The notes beneath the pieces were generated by a model. It searched no databases. It worked only from the letters and a program-made list of their open reading frames with translations, and was not told the DNA's origin. From contig NZ_REFY01000001.1 of NCBI RefSeq assembly GCF_003841485.1, forward strand, positions 186,001-250,000: 64,000 nt of DNA. Reading direction: 5' to 3'. Below are positions 43,963 through 52,836 of this stretch, one piece after another. The stretch comes from Natrarchaeobius halalkaliphilus. GTDB lineage: Archaea > Halobacteriota > Halobacteria > Halobacteriales > Natrialbaceae. Position numbers and translations under genes: made by a program. Position 1 is the first letter of the stretch; every line of letters starts with the position of its first letter.

Positions 43963-45615
43963 ATGGGCGAGCGAGAGGGAACTGCCGGCGCTTCCGGGCG
44001 ACGATCGGTTCTTCGTGCGATCGCATCGACGGGAGCGCTCGGGGTTGCAGGCTGTCTCAGCGTCGACGGGACGGACCCCGTTGAGATAGGCTCGGACGCC
44101 GAACGGCTAATCTACGACGGGTTTGAAGAAGAAGGCGTCGAGCCTCCCGTGGAGACGACTATTTACGCGAACGCTGAGAACGACGAGCGGTCGCGCTGGG
44201 CACAACTGGTTCAACACGAACTGAACGAGACGGAACTGTTCGAGATCGATTTCCAGCAACTCGAGTGGACGAGTTACGAACAGCTGTGTCTCAACATGGC
44301 CGACAACGAGGAGAACTGTCTCATCACGATGGATATCAGCGGCGGCTGGGATCCCCACTCCTACGTCAACTTCCTCTTTCACTCCCAGCATCAGGCACCG
44401 GACGGGTTCAACTTCAACCACTTCGCGGACGACCGGGTGGACGAACTGATCGACGACGGTCGAACCGAGAGCGACCAGACGCGTCGAATCGAGCTCTATC
44501 AGGATCTCCAGGAGCGACTCGTCCAGCAGTTGCCGATCTCGGTGATCAGGTTCGGTGAGGAGGTGACGGTGTACAGAACCGAGTCCGTCGAGCGCTGGCG
44601 ACAGTACCCGCTTCCGGGAAGCGAGTACGAAGCGGTCTACGCACCGTACGCGGGCGAGTACCTCGAGCTCTCGAAAGAAGACGGCAGTACAGAGCTCGTC
44701 GGCGACGCCGTCGCCACCGTGTCGAACTCCGACCCGACTCGAATGCTCGATACGACGTCGAACATGGCGACGACCCTCATCTACGAGGGGTTACTCACCG
44801 CCGATTTCGACGGACGACCGCGACCTCAGCTTGCGGCCGACTGGGAGCAACTCGACGCGACGACCTACCGGTTCGATTTGCGAGAGGGAGTCACGTTTCA
44901 CAACGGCGAACGCTTCGTCGCCGATCACGTCCGCGCGTCGTTCGAGCGATACGAGGGGACGCCACGGGCCAACGACGTCTACGACTGGTACGACGGCGTG
45001 GACGTTATCAGTGACACCGAACTCGAGATCCATCTCGTCGGGGAGTACGGTCCGTTCGAATCCGGCGTCGGCGTCCCGATCGTTCCGCTCGCCGCGTCCG
45101 AGGACGGCGACCTCGATCTCTCGGTCGAACCCGTCGGTACCGGTCCCTATCAGTTCGACGAGTACGCAGACGGCGAATTCTGGCGGATCGAACGGTACGA
45201 CGGCCACTGGTTCGACGGCGACGAGAACGTTCCCGCGACCCCGCCGGTCGAAACCGTCACGATGCGGATCATCACCGAGGCGGCGTCGAGACAAGCCGCC
45301 CTCGAGGCCGGCGAGATCGACGTCGCGACCGGTCTGCCGGCGACCAGCGTTACCGGCCTCGACGCGGCCGAGGAGTACGGCGTCGAGCGATCAGTCGCCG
45401 GCGCGATCGACTTCCTGGTGTACCCGCTCTACCTCGAGCCGTTCGGAAACCCCTCGGTTCGTCGCGGAATCGACCGACTGCTCCCGAGAGAACGGATTCT
45501 CGAGGAGGTGTATGCGGACAGCGGGACCGTCGGATACACGCCGGTTCCCTCGCTGCTTTCGGAGTACACCACTCCCGAGTTCGAAGCGTACATCGTCGAC
45601 GAGTATCTCGAGTAA
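43963..45615 (+). CDS. Peptide/nickel-type ABC substrate-binding lipoprotein with permuted halves
   Basis: A 550-residue SBP_bac_5 protein. R13-R14 and the lipobox cysteine (ALGVAGC, C31) indicate Tat export and lipid anchoring. The order is unusual. Residues about 45-225 look like the C-terminal half of a normal family member: EEEGVEPPVETTIYANAENDERSRW, WTSYEQL, GGWDPHSYVNFLFHS, DDRVDELIDDGR, RRIELYQDLQERLVQQLPI. Residues about 236-550 look like the N-terminal half: DPTRMLDTTSNMATTLIYEGLLT, LAADWEQLDATTYRFDLREGVTFHNGERFVADHV, SVRRGIDRLLPRERILEEVYA. The split lies where the halves normally join, so this appears to be a circular permutation. It heads the importer operon. Confidence 0.82.
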   Translation: MGEREGTAGASGRRSVLRAIASTGALGVAGCLSVDGTDPVEIGSDAERLIYDGFEEEGVEPPVETTIYANAENDERSRWAQLVQHELNETELFEIDFQQLEWTSYEQLCLNMADNEENCLITMDISGGWDPHSYVNFLFHSQHQAPDGFNFNHFADDRVDELIDDGRTESDQTRRIELYQDLQERLVQQLPISVIRFGEEVTVYRTESVERWRQYPLPGSEYEAVYAPYAGEYLELSKEDGSTELVGDAVATVSNSDPTRMLDTTSNMATTLIYEGLLTADFDGRPRPQLAADWEQLDATTYRFDLREGVTFHNGERFVADHVRASFERYEGTPRANDVYDWYDGVDVISDTELEIHLVGEYGPFESGVGVPIVPLAASEDGDLDLSVEPVGTGPYQFDEYADGEFWRIERYDGHWFDGDENVPATPPVETVTMRIITEAASRQAALEAGEIDVATGLPATSVTGLDAAEEYGVERSVAGAIDFLVYPLYLEPFGNPSVRRGIDRLLPRERILEEVYADSGTVGYTPVPSLLSEYTTPEFEAYIVDEYLE

Positions 45616-45642
45616 GCCACGAACGGTATGTGAATCGACACC

Positions 45643-46596
45643 ATGTCGATCGGAAGATACGCACTCAGGCGGACGCTGATTTCGATCCCGGTACTGCTGG
45701 GTGCAACCGCGATCACCTTTTCGTTCGTCCACATCGCACCGGGGGATCCGGTCGACGTTCTCGTCGGCTTCGACGCCGTCGACGACGCCACCAGGGACGC
45801 CCTCAGAGCGGAGTTCGGCCTCGACCGACCGCTCTGGCAGCAGTACCTGCTCTGGCTCGCTGACGTGCTGGTCCTCGAGTTCGGTGAGTCGCCAATCACC
45901 GGCCGCGAGGTCGGTGCGACGATCGGTGACCGTCTTCCGGCGACGCTCCTGCTCGGACTCTCGGCCTGGGTTCTGTCGCTTTCGATCGGGATTCCTGCGG
46001 GGATCTTCGCGGCCACGAACCAGGGCGAAATCGAGGACGAGGTCGGCCGAATCGCCGCGCTCGCCGGCATCGCGACGCCGAACTTCTGGCTGGGTCTCGT
46101 CCTCCTGTTCGTCTTCGGCGTCCAACTGGGCTGGTTCCGGGTCACGCCGCCCGACGCGTCGTTACTGAGCCTCGAGATGCTGTGGTTCATGGTGCTCCCG
46201 GCGATCACGCTCGGGACGGCCGCTGCTGCGCTGGTGATGCGGTTGATGCGCGCGTCGATGCGTCAGGAGCTTCGCAAGGAGTACGTCATGGCCGCACGCG
46301 CGAGGGGGCTCTCCGAGCGGACGGTGGTTCTGAAACACGCGCTTCGAAACTCGTTGACAGCCGTCGTAACCGTCGCCGGCCTCCAGATCGCGTTTCTCGT
46401 CGACGGCGCGATCGTCGTCGAGCAGGTGTTCTCCTGGCCCGGAATGGGCCTCCTTCTGGTCGAATCGGTCGGCAGGCGGGACCTTCCGGTCGTCCAGGCC
46501 ATCGTGTTGCTCATCGCCGTCTCGGTGGTCGTCGCCAACCTGCTCGTCGACATCGCCTACGCCGTTCTCGATCCCCGAATCCGATACGACCGATGA
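45643..46596 (+). CDS. ABC importer permease, DppB-like
   Basis: A 317-residue inner-membrane permease. The N-terminus MSIGRYALRRTLISIPVLLGATAITFSFVHIAPGDPVDVL is typical for DppB/OppB. The EAA-type loop EYVMAARARGLSERTVVLKHALRNSL (about 205-230) contacts the ATPase. About six membrane helices are predicted by eye. The end overlaps the next permease by ATGA. Confidence 0.9.
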   Translation: MSIGRYALRRTLISIPVLLGATAITFSFVHIAPGDPVDVLVGFDAVDDATRDALRAEFGLDRPLWQQYLLWLADVLVLEFGESPITGREVGATIGDRLPATLLLGLSAWVLSLSIGIPAGIFAATNQGEIEDEVGRIAALAGIATPNFWLGLVLLFVFGVQLGWFRVTPPDASLLSLEMLWFMVLPAITLGTAAAALVMRLMRASMRQELRKEYVMAARARGLSERTVVLKHALRNSLTAVVTVAGLQIAFLVDGAIVVEQVFSWPGMGLLLVESVGRRDLPVVQAIVLLIAVSVVVANLLVDIAYAVLDPRIRYDR

Positions 46597-47711
46597 CACG
46601 ACCAGAACCCACGCGACGCGGCCGAATACGAATCGAGGGCTTCGATGAGCGCCGCACATCCGATCAGCTCGAGACGGACGAGCGAACCGCGACCGGTTCC
46701 TCCGACTCGGTCGAGCGGCTCCGTTCCGCTGGCTGGAACTCGACGGAGACCGACCGGAACCCACGCGTCGATTCGGCACGGAGTCGGTTACTGAATTTTC
46801 GTCGCGGACGGCGACTCGAGGACGTCTGGCGTCGGTTTCGCTCGAGCCGGACGGCGCTCCTGGGATTCGTGATCGTCGCGGGGTTGTCGCTGGTGACGAT
46901 CTTCGCTCGGCCGATCGAACTCTCCGCCGTCGGCTACACGCTTACCGTCCAGCCGTTCTCGCTCGCCCCCTACGATCCGAGCGCCCAGTACGTCGGCCCG
47001 TCGAACGCGGGACCGTCGCTTGCCCACCCCTTCGGCACCGACTGGGCGGGCCGTGACGTGCTCTCGCGCGTTCTCGCCGGCGGCCGATTCAGCCTCAGCA
47101 TCGGCGCGCTCGCCGTTGCCCTGGCGCTGTGCGTCGGCGTTCCCCTCGGCGCGATCGCGGGCTACTTCGGCGGCTGGGTCGACGAGACGATCATGCGGCT
47201 GGTCGATACGCTGTATGCGTTTCCGTTTCTCGTGCTCGCGATCGCGGTCGTCGCGATCTTCGGTCAGGGCTACTGGAACGTCGTCGCAGCACTCGCCGTC
47301 ACCGGCTGGCTCTCTTACGCCCGCCTGCTGCGAGGCGAGGTCCTCTCGATCGTCGATCGCGAGTACGTCGACGCCTCGAAAGCCCTCGGCACGCCCCACC
47401 GAACGATTCTCGTCCGACACGTGATCCCGAACGCGATCGCGCCCGTGATCGTCCAGGCGACGCTGAACGTCGGGACGGTCGTCCTCGCGGCGGCGGCGCT
47501 GGGTTTTCTCGGACTCGGGCTCGAGGCCGGCACCGCCGAGTGGGGGACGATGCTCGCGGGCGGCCGGTCGTCGCTCCTTCAGGGCCACTGGCACATCACC
47601 GTCTTCCCCGGGCTCGCGATCTTCCTGTTCGTTCTCGGAACCAACCTCGTCGGTGACGGACTCTCCGACGCGCTCGATCCACAAAGCGAGTTCGAACGGA
47701 GGATTCGCTGA
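46593..47711 (+). CDS. ABC importer permease, DppC-like
   Basis: A 372-residue permease from ATG 46593. The open frame extends further upstream, but the overlap with the previous stop favours this start. A polar N-terminal stretch (~75 residues) is longer than usual. DppC hallmarks follow: HPFGTDWAGRDVLSRVLAGGRFSLSIG and EYVDASKALGTPHRTILVRHVIPNAIAPVIVQ, the coupling loop. It should pair with the DppB-like permease. Confidence 0.9.
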   Translation: MTRPEPTRRGRIRIEGFDERRTSDQLETDERTATGSSDSVERLRSAGWNSTETDRNPRVDSARSRLLNFRRGRRLEDVWRRFRSSRTALLGFVIVAGLSLVTIFARPIELSAVGYTLTVQPFSLAPYDPSAQYVGPSNAGPSLAHPFGTDWAGRDVLSRVLAGGRFSLSIGALAVALALCVGVPLGAIAGYFGGWVDETIMRLVDTLYAFPFLVLAIAVVAIFGQGYWNVVAALAVTGWLSYARLLRGEVLSIVDREYVDASKALGTPHRTILVRHVIPNAIAPVIVQATLNVGTVVLAAAALGFLGLGLEAGTAEWGTMLAGGRSSLLQGHWHITVFPGLAIFLFVLGTNLVGDGLSDALDPQSEFERRIR

Positions 47712-48796
47712 TGGCGCTGCTCGAGGTCGAGAATCTCACGGTCCAGTTCTACACCGACGACGGCGTCGTTCGAGCCGTCGACGGACTCAGCTACGAGATC
47801 GAACGCGGCGAGACGTTCGGCCTCGTCGGGGAAAGCGGTGCGGGAAAAAGCGTCGCTTCACGTGCCCTGCTCCGGCTGATCGATTCGCCGGGAGAGATCG
47901 TCGACGGAACGATCCGAGTTGGCGGTCGAGACCTCCTCGAACACTCGGACGAGGAACTCCGGGCGCGTCGTGGGAACGACGTCGCGATGGTGTTTCAGGA
48001 CCCGAACGCGACGCTCAACCCGGTCTATACCATCGGTGAGCAGATCACCGAGACGATCCGCGCCCACGGCGTTGCGACCGGTTCGGATGCGCGAACGCGG
48101 GCGCTCTCGCTGCTCGATCGCGTCGGGATCCCCGACCCGGCCGGCCGGTACAGCGCCTATCCACACGAGCTTTCCGGCGGCCTGGCACAGCGGGCCGTGA
48201 TCGCGATGGCGCTGTCGTGCGACCCCGACCTGTTGATTCTCGACGAACCGACTACCGGCCTCGACGTCACGATTCAGGCCCAGATACTGGCGTTGCTCGA
48301 CGAGCTTACCGAGACGTTCGGAACGGCGGTTCAACTCGTCACGCACGACCTCGGGGTCGTCGCGGAGTGCTGCGACGAGGTCCTGGTGTTGTACGCCGGC
48401 CAGGCGGTCGAACGGGCCTCCGTCGAGGAGCTGTTCTACGACCCGGCACACCCGTACACGGCCGGGCTGATGGCGTCGATCCCACGCATCGGGCAGGAAG
48501 TCGACCGCCTCTCGACCGTCCCCGGCGCGATGGCCGACCCCGTCCATCCGCCGACCGGCTGTCGCTTTCACCCGCGTTGTCCCTACGCCGAACCGATCTG
48601 TGAGACGCGCGGGACGGAGCTCGTCGGCACCGAAACGGGCGATCCGGTGTCGAGAACTCCCGAGAACGAACACGTCGCCGCCTGTCACGAATACACCGGC
48701 GAACTGGACGGTGGCCTCGAGTACGAGGTTCGGATCGACGACGGTCGACGGAACGAATCCGCCGGAGCCGAAAACGTAGAGTCGAAGGAGCCATGA
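47711..48796 (+). CDS. ABC importer ATPase, DppD-like
   Basis: A 361-residue ATPase with Walker A GESGAGKS (about 43-50), signature LSGGLAQR, Walker B LLILDEPT and a C-terminal Oligo_HPY region GCRFHPRCPYAEPIC. It powers import together with the DppF-like subunit. The start overlaps the permease stop by one base, and its end overlaps the next ATPase by four. Confidence 0.9.
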   Translation: MALLEVENLTVQFYTDDGVVRAVDGLSYEIERGETFGLVGESGAGKSVASRALLRLIDSPGEIVDGTIRVGGRDLLEHSDEELRARRGNDVAMVFQDPNATLNPVYTIGEQITETIRAHGVATGSDARTRALSLLDRVGIPDPAGRYSAYPHELSGGLAQRAVIAMALSCDPDLLILDEPTTGLDVTIQAQILALLDELTETFGTAVQLVTHDLGVVAECCDEVLVLYAGQAVERASVEELFYDPAHPYTAGLMASIPRIGQEVDRLSTVPGAMADPVHPPTGCRFHPRCPYAEPICETRGTELVGTETGDPVSRTPENEHVAACHEYTGELDGGLEYEVRIDDGRRNESAGAENVESKEP

Positions 48797-50169
48797 GCGA
48801 ACGCGACGACGCCCTGATCCGCGCTGAAGGGGTCGAAAAGCGGTATTCGACAGCGTCCGGCTTCCTCGAGCGACTGTTCCGCACCGGCGAGACGGTCCCC
48901 GCCGTCGACGGCGTCGATCTCGCGGTACGGTCCGGCGAGACGCTCGGGGTGGTCGGAGAGAGCGGCTGCGGAAAGACCACCCTCGGACAGGTGCTCGTGG
49001 GTCTCGTCGAACCGACCGCCGGAACGGTGACGTACCGCGATATCGACGTCACGGCACCCTCGAGGGTCGAGCGACGGACGCTTCGACAGGACGTCCAGTA
49101 CGTCTTTCAGAACCCGACCGCGAGCCTCGATCCTCGCCTCCCCGTCGACGACCTCGTCCGCGAACCGCTGGCGGTCCACGACGTCGTTCCCGGCCGTCGG
49201 CGGGGCGATCGAGTGGGCGAACTCCTCGAGATCGTCGGACTGGATCGGAGCCACGCCGGTCGATATCCGGATGAGCTCTCCGGCGGCCAGCGCCAGCGGG
49301 TCGCGATCGCCCGCGCGCTCGCCGTCGAGCCCGAACTTCTCGTCCTCGACGAACCCGTCTCGGCGCTCGACGCCGCAGAGCAGGCGAGGGTGCTCAACCT
49401 CCTGGCCGATCTTCAGGCCGCGTTCGAACTCTCGTATCTGTTCATCAGCCACGACCTCGCGGTCGTCGAACACGTTTCCGATCGGATCGCCGTGATGTAC
49501 CTCGGACGGATCGTCGAACGGGGACCGACCGGGACGCTCTTCGACGGCGACGTCCACCCCTACACCGAGGCGCTGTTGTCTGCGATTCCCGAACCCGATC
49601 CGCGCTGGCAGGGCGAGCGGATTATCCTCGAGGGCGACGTTCCCTCGCCGACCGACCCGCCGTCGGGCTGTCGGTTCCACACCCGCTGTCCGAAAGTGAT
49701 TCCGCCCACCGCACTCGACCTCGAACCCGAGACGTTTCGTGGAGTGATGCGTCTTCGGTCCCGCCTCGAACGCATCGAGGACGCCGATGACTTCCGCGAG
49801 TCCGTTCACACCAGTTCGACCGACGCCGGGGAGAAGGCGATCAGTACAGCGATCCGTGAGAGAGACGCCATTCCCTCGACGCTTCGGGACTCGAGCGCCG
49901 AGGAGGCGCTCTCGGCGGCGCTCGAGTCGATCGCAGCCGGTGACCTCGAGGCGGCCCGCGGCCGTCTCGCATCGACGTTCGAAACGCCCTGCGAAAGCGA
50001 GGAGCCGGCGTTGCGCCCGAGTACCGGTTCGACGTCGAGAGGCGTCCCGGATCGGAACGATTGCCGTCGCGACGAAACTGGAGAGACGCATCTGGTCGCC
50101 TGCCACCGGTTCGACGACGAATTCGACGATCGATCCGGAAAACGTCCGAATTCGGAGGCCTCGAAATGA
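48793..50169 (+). CDS. ABC importer ATPase, DppF-like, with C-terminal insert
   Basis: A 458-residue ATPase with Walker A GESGCGKT, signature LSGGQRQR and Walker B LLVLDEPVS. The Oligo_HPY end is split. GCRFHTRCPKVIPP (about 295) is separated by about 125 polar residues, from EDADDF to RRDETGET, from the closing THLVACHRF near 440. Normal members have about 20 there. The insert has no clear fold. It overlaps the following small gene by ATGA. Confidence 0.88.
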   Translation: MSERDDALIRAEGVEKRYSTASGFLERLFRTGETVPAVDGVDLAVRSGETLGVVGESGCGKTTLGQVLVGLVEPTAGTVTYRDIDVTAPSRVERRTLRQDVQYVFQNPTASLDPRLPVDDLVREPLAVHDVVPGRRRGDRVGELLEIVGLDRSHAGRYPDELSGGQRQRVAIARALAVEPELLVLDEPVSALDAAEQARVLNLLADLQAAFELSYLFISHDLAVVEHVSDRIAVMYLGRIVERGPTGTLFDGDVHPYTEALLSAIPEPDPRWQGERIILEGDVPSPTDPPSGCRFHTRCPKVIPPTALDLEPETFRGVMRLRSRLERIEDADDFRESVHTSSTDAGEKAISTAIRERDAIPSTLRDSSAEEALSAALESIAAGDLEAARGRLASTFETPCESEEPALRPSTGSTSRGVPDRNDCRRDETGETHLVACHRFDDEFDDRSGKRPNSEASK

Positions 50170-50702
50170 CCCGCCCCGGTGACGGCGAACGGGCGCACAG
50201 AGGGAACGGCAGCGACTCGTTTACGCCCGCGACGAGCGAGGACGAGAACGCTCGGCGTTCGATCGACTGGGACGCGTTCAGCCACGCGTTCGTTCCGATG
50301 GGGCTCCGCTCGCGAGCGATCGCAGTCGACGTTTCGACCGACAGGGACGTCTACGACGCCGGCGAACCGGTCCGGATCACGGTCGAGTTTCGTAACCGGC
50401 TCCCGTTTCCGATCCGTCTCCGGACGGACTCGCCCAACCGCTGGACCTGGGCCGTCGACGACGTGACCGCCGCCTCGACCGTCCCTCGAACCGTTCCCGA
50501 CCGTCCATCGGCGTTTTCGTTCGCTCGAGGGGAACGCAAGCGTTTCCACCGGACCTGGTCACAGCGGATCCGAGTCGACGAACGCGAGTGGGTCCCCGTC
50601 GAGTCGGGAACCCACGCGCTCTCGGCTCGCGTCAATCGCGATGACGCCGTCGATCGAGGACTGATCGACCGAACGACGATCGAAATCGAGGACGGTCGGT
50701 GA
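50166..50702 (+). CDS. BsuPI-like beta-sandwich protein at the end of the ABC operon
   Basis: A 178-residue protein from ATG 50166. After a polar N-terminus, VSTDRDVYDAGEPVRITVEFRNRLPFPIRLRTDSPNRWTWAVDDV is the strand pattern of intracellular proteinase-inhibitor (BsuPI)-like domains. There is no signal peptide, so it is probably cytoplasmic. Co-transcription with the peptide transporter suggests a linked but unknown role. Confidence 0.68.
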   Translation: MTRPGDGERAHRGNGSDSFTPATSEDENARRSIDWDAFSHAFVPMGLRSRAIAVDVSTDRDVYDAGEPVRITVEFRNRLPFPIRLRTDSPNRWTWAVDDVTAASTVPRTVPDRPSAFSFARGERKRFHRTWSQRIRVDEREWVPVESGTHALSARVNRDDAVDRGLIDRTTIEIEDGR

Positions 50703-50749
50703 CCGGCCTGAGCACTCGAGACCGAAACAGAGCGCGGAACGGTCCCGTG

Positions 50750-51028
50750 CTATTGCTCCTCGAGCGCGGCGGCGATCGCCTCGAGTTCGGCTTTCCGGAA
50801 CGGGCGGTCGGCCTGGGTCGGATCGACGTCCTCGAGGGCGCCGATCGTCCGGAGCACGCCGGCTCGCATCTCTGATTTCGGTGGAAACGGATTCGTCTCG
50901 ATATCGTATCCCACGGCGTCACAGAGCGCACCGAGTGCCTCTTTGGTGAAGGCGGTCGACTCGATCCGCTCGTATCTCCCCAGCGCCTCTCGGATCTCGT
51001 TTCGGAGATCGTCGACAGTTGGTGACAT
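50750..51028 (-). CDS. Small conserved haloarchaeal protein of unknown function
   Basis: A 92-residue protein beginning MSPTVDDLRNEIREALGRYERIESTAFTKEALGALCDAVGYDIE. It is mostly helical and acidic. I do not recognise an enzyme. The longer frame from 51142 must be rejected because it translates the tRNA-end copy. It is convergent with the ABC operon. Confidence 0.6.
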   Translation of the reverse strand: MSPTVDDLRNEIREALGRYERIESTAFTKEALGALCDAVGYDIETNPFPPKSEMRAGVLRTIGALEDVDPTQADRPFRKAELEAIAAALEEQ

Positions 51029-51102
51029 ACGGTACTCGACGGAACGACTCGAGGTGTAGATTTCGGTCGTCGTCCAAACGACACCGCCGCTCGCGGTGTT
51101 GC

Positions 51103-51135
51103 TCGCGGTAAAAGTAGCGGGAGGTAGATTTGAAC
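51103..51135. repeat. 33-bp direct repeat, copy 1 (tRNA-Met 3' end scar)
   Basis: Identical to 51186-51218 over all 33 bases. The copy holds the last 21 bases of the initiator tRNA gene plus 12 bases downstream of it, but no tRNA body. This is the pattern left when an element integrates at, or leaves, a tRNA 3' end. Confidence 0.8.
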
Positions 51136-51185
51136 CACGCAAAGACGTGCTCGCTGGCGCTGTGCGCGTCTTTTCTCGTTCAAAT

Positions 51186-51218
51186 TCGCGGTAAAAGTAG
51201 CGGGAGGTAGATTTGAAC
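51186..51218. repeat. 33-bp direct repeat, copy 2 (within tRNA-Met)
   Basis: Partner of the copy at 51103. It covers the acceptor and T-arm 3' part of the intact tRNA gene and 12 flanking bases. The two copies start 83 bases apart. Confidence 0.8.
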
Positions 51219-51272
51219 TACCGATCTGCGGGTTATGAGCCCGCCGGAATCTCCTGGCTATCCCATCCCGCT
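51198..51272 (-). tRNA. Initiator tRNA-Met (CAU)
   Basis: Reading the minus strand, AGCGGGA (5' acceptor) pairs with TCCCGCT, followed by discriminator A. The D-arm contains GATAGCCAGG. The anticodon stem has three G-C pairs around loop CTCATAA (anticodon CAU), the hallmark of initiator tRNAs. The T-arm carries GTTCAAAT. The A1-U72 end pair also fits the archaeal initiator. There is no intron; haloarchaeal elongator tRNA-Met usually has one. CCA is not encoded. Confidence 0.92.
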
Positions 51273-51337
51273 GTCTCATCGTAACCGAGTACGGTAGTTA
51301 AGGGTTGTGTTTCGGGGACGGTGTGGGGTTTTCCCCC

Positions 51338-51784
51338 TCACTCACGGTGTACCTTCCACGTGAGGAGACTCTCGAACGTGTAGTTGACGACGAACCCGAC
51401 CGCGAGGCCGACGACGTTGGCGGCCAGATACCAGACTCCGAACCCGTACACCAGCGCCGTCAACACGGAAAGCGTCACCAGAAACCCGGCGAACCGAACG
51501 CCGTTCGATCGGAGAAACCGTCGACCGACGGCTCGAGGGCCCGTCGAGCCGAATCCCGAGAACGTCCATCGCTCGTTGATGACGAAGATGACCACGATCG
51601 AAAGCTCCCAGGAGATCGCCTTCGCGATGACTGGTCCGAGGCCGGCCAGTTCGACCAGCACCGCGAGTGCGACGATGTCGACCGTTGCCCCCGCCAGACC
51701 CACCCCCGCAAACTGCGTAAACCGGCCTGGCGACAGCAACGCACGAGTGCGCATCTGTACGGCCTCGAGAACGGACTCGGTCAT
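51338..51784 (-). CDS. GtrA-family membrane protein
   Basis: A 148-residue protein from ATG 51784 (MTESVLEAVQ). It has four hydrophobic helices and GtrA motifs: RFTQFAGVGLAGATVDIVAL, then IVVIFVINERWTFSGFG and VVGLAVGFVVNYTFESLLTWKV. GtrA proteins are thought to help move polyprenol-linked sugars across the membrane for polysaccharide or glycan modification. It is divergent from the gene at 51912. Confidence 0.82.
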   Translation of the reverse strand: MTESVLEAVQMRTRALLSPGRFTQFAGVGLAGATVDIVALAVLVELAGLGPVIAKAISWELSIVVIFVINERWTFSGFGSTGPRAVGRRFLRSNGVRFAGFLVTLSVLTALVYGFGVWYLAANVVGLAVGFVVNYTFESLLTWKVHRE

Positions 51785-51911
51785 CGATCCGTTCGGGGAG
51801 AGCGCTCCCCGGTGTAAAAGGATGAGGAATGCAGCGGAAACCGCTGATTCACACCGGAGATCGGCCGGATCGATACGCTCTAGACGGCGAGCGATTAGTG
51901 GCAAGACATTT

Positions 51912-52766
51912 ATGCAACTCCGTCAAGTATTCTATATGGTTGTTATCAGGTCCCTCAAACGAACGCCCGGCCTCCTCCGCTCGGAGCCGATTATCTTCGT
52001 CCCCATTCTGGTAATCGGGCTCCTCCAGGCCCCACAGTTGTTCGCACAGTCGCTCGATCCCGTCGTATCGACGGTCGTCTCGCTCGTCATGACCGGTCTG
52101 TTCGTGTTCGTCATGCCGTTTTTCTTCGGCGGCCTCATCGGAATGGTCAACGATGTCGCGACGAGCGGCCGCACCTCTCTCGGACGGTTCATAGGGCACG
52201 GAAAGACGTTTTACCTCTCGATACTGGGTGCGTATCTGATCGTGTTCGCCCTCACGATGACCCTCGGATTCGCCCTCGGAATCGGCGTCGTCGTCGGAGT
52301 GATCGGCCTCTTCGCATCGGGCGGCAGCGCGCTGGCGATCGCGGTCGTCGTGCTCCTCTTGCTCGTCTTCCTCGTCATCTACCTCGCGATAATCGCCGTC
52401 TTCCAGTTCTACGGCCACGCGGTCGTCCTCGACGGCGCTCGAGCGGTCGACAGTCTCAAACGGAGTTTCGACGTCGTCAGGACCAACCTCCGACAGGTCG
52501 TCGGCTACTACCTCGTCTTGATCGTCGGTGGAGTCGTCATCGGAGGGATATACGGCGCGATGATGTTGCTGTTGTTCCCGCCGGCGACGCCGGGCGAACC
52601 CGCGCCGATGCCCGATCTCGGTCCCGCGCTCGTCGGCGTCGGTGGATCGGCGCTCCTGACGACCCTCTTCGGTGCCGTCTTCCTGGTGTACTCGGTGGTC
52701 TTCTACCGCGCGATCACCGGACTCGACGAACCGACGACGGAGTCGTCCGAACCCAGCGCGCTCTAG
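51912..52766 (+). CDS. DUF7847-like multi-pass membrane protein
   Basis: A 284-residue protein from ATG 51912; a Met eight codons later is also possible. About six hydrophobic helices are evident, with a glycine- and valine-rich core ([41 protein letters not shown]). [31 protein letters not shown] recalls haloarchaeal DUF7847/YesL-like proteins. The function is unknown. Confidence 0.65.
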   Translation: MQLRQVFYMVVIRSLKRTPGLLRSEPIIFVPILVIGLLQAPQLFAQSLDPVVSTVVSLVMTGLFVFVMPFFFGGLIGMVNDVATSGRTSLGRFIGHGKTFYLSILGAYLIVFALTMTLGFALGIGVVVGVIGLFASGGSALAIAVVVLLLLVFLVIYLAIIAVFQFYGHAVVLDGARAVDSLKRSFDVVRTNLRQVVGYYLVLIVGGVVIGGIYGAMMLLLFPPATPGEPAPMPDLGPALVGVGGSALLTTLFGAVFLVYSVVFYRAITGLDEPTTESSEPSAL

Positions 52767-52836
52767 GACAACGCCTCGCTTCGATCCGATCGTCGAAATC
52801 GCAAGACGATTAGGCGTCGATCACCATTCGGGAGAC

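Noticed and set aside
43963-45615. Two separate broken binding-protein genes joined by chance
   Set aside because: A single open frame with one signal peptide, the total length of one protein and each lobe represented once fits a permutation better than a fusion of fragments.
51103-51135. A second tRNA gene
   Set aside because: Only the 3' arm sequence is present; no D-arm or anticodon arm.
50632-51279. Minus-strand open frame covering the tRNA region
   Set aside because: It translates the tRNA and its copied 3' end, a known source of false proteins containing SNLPPATFT-like text.
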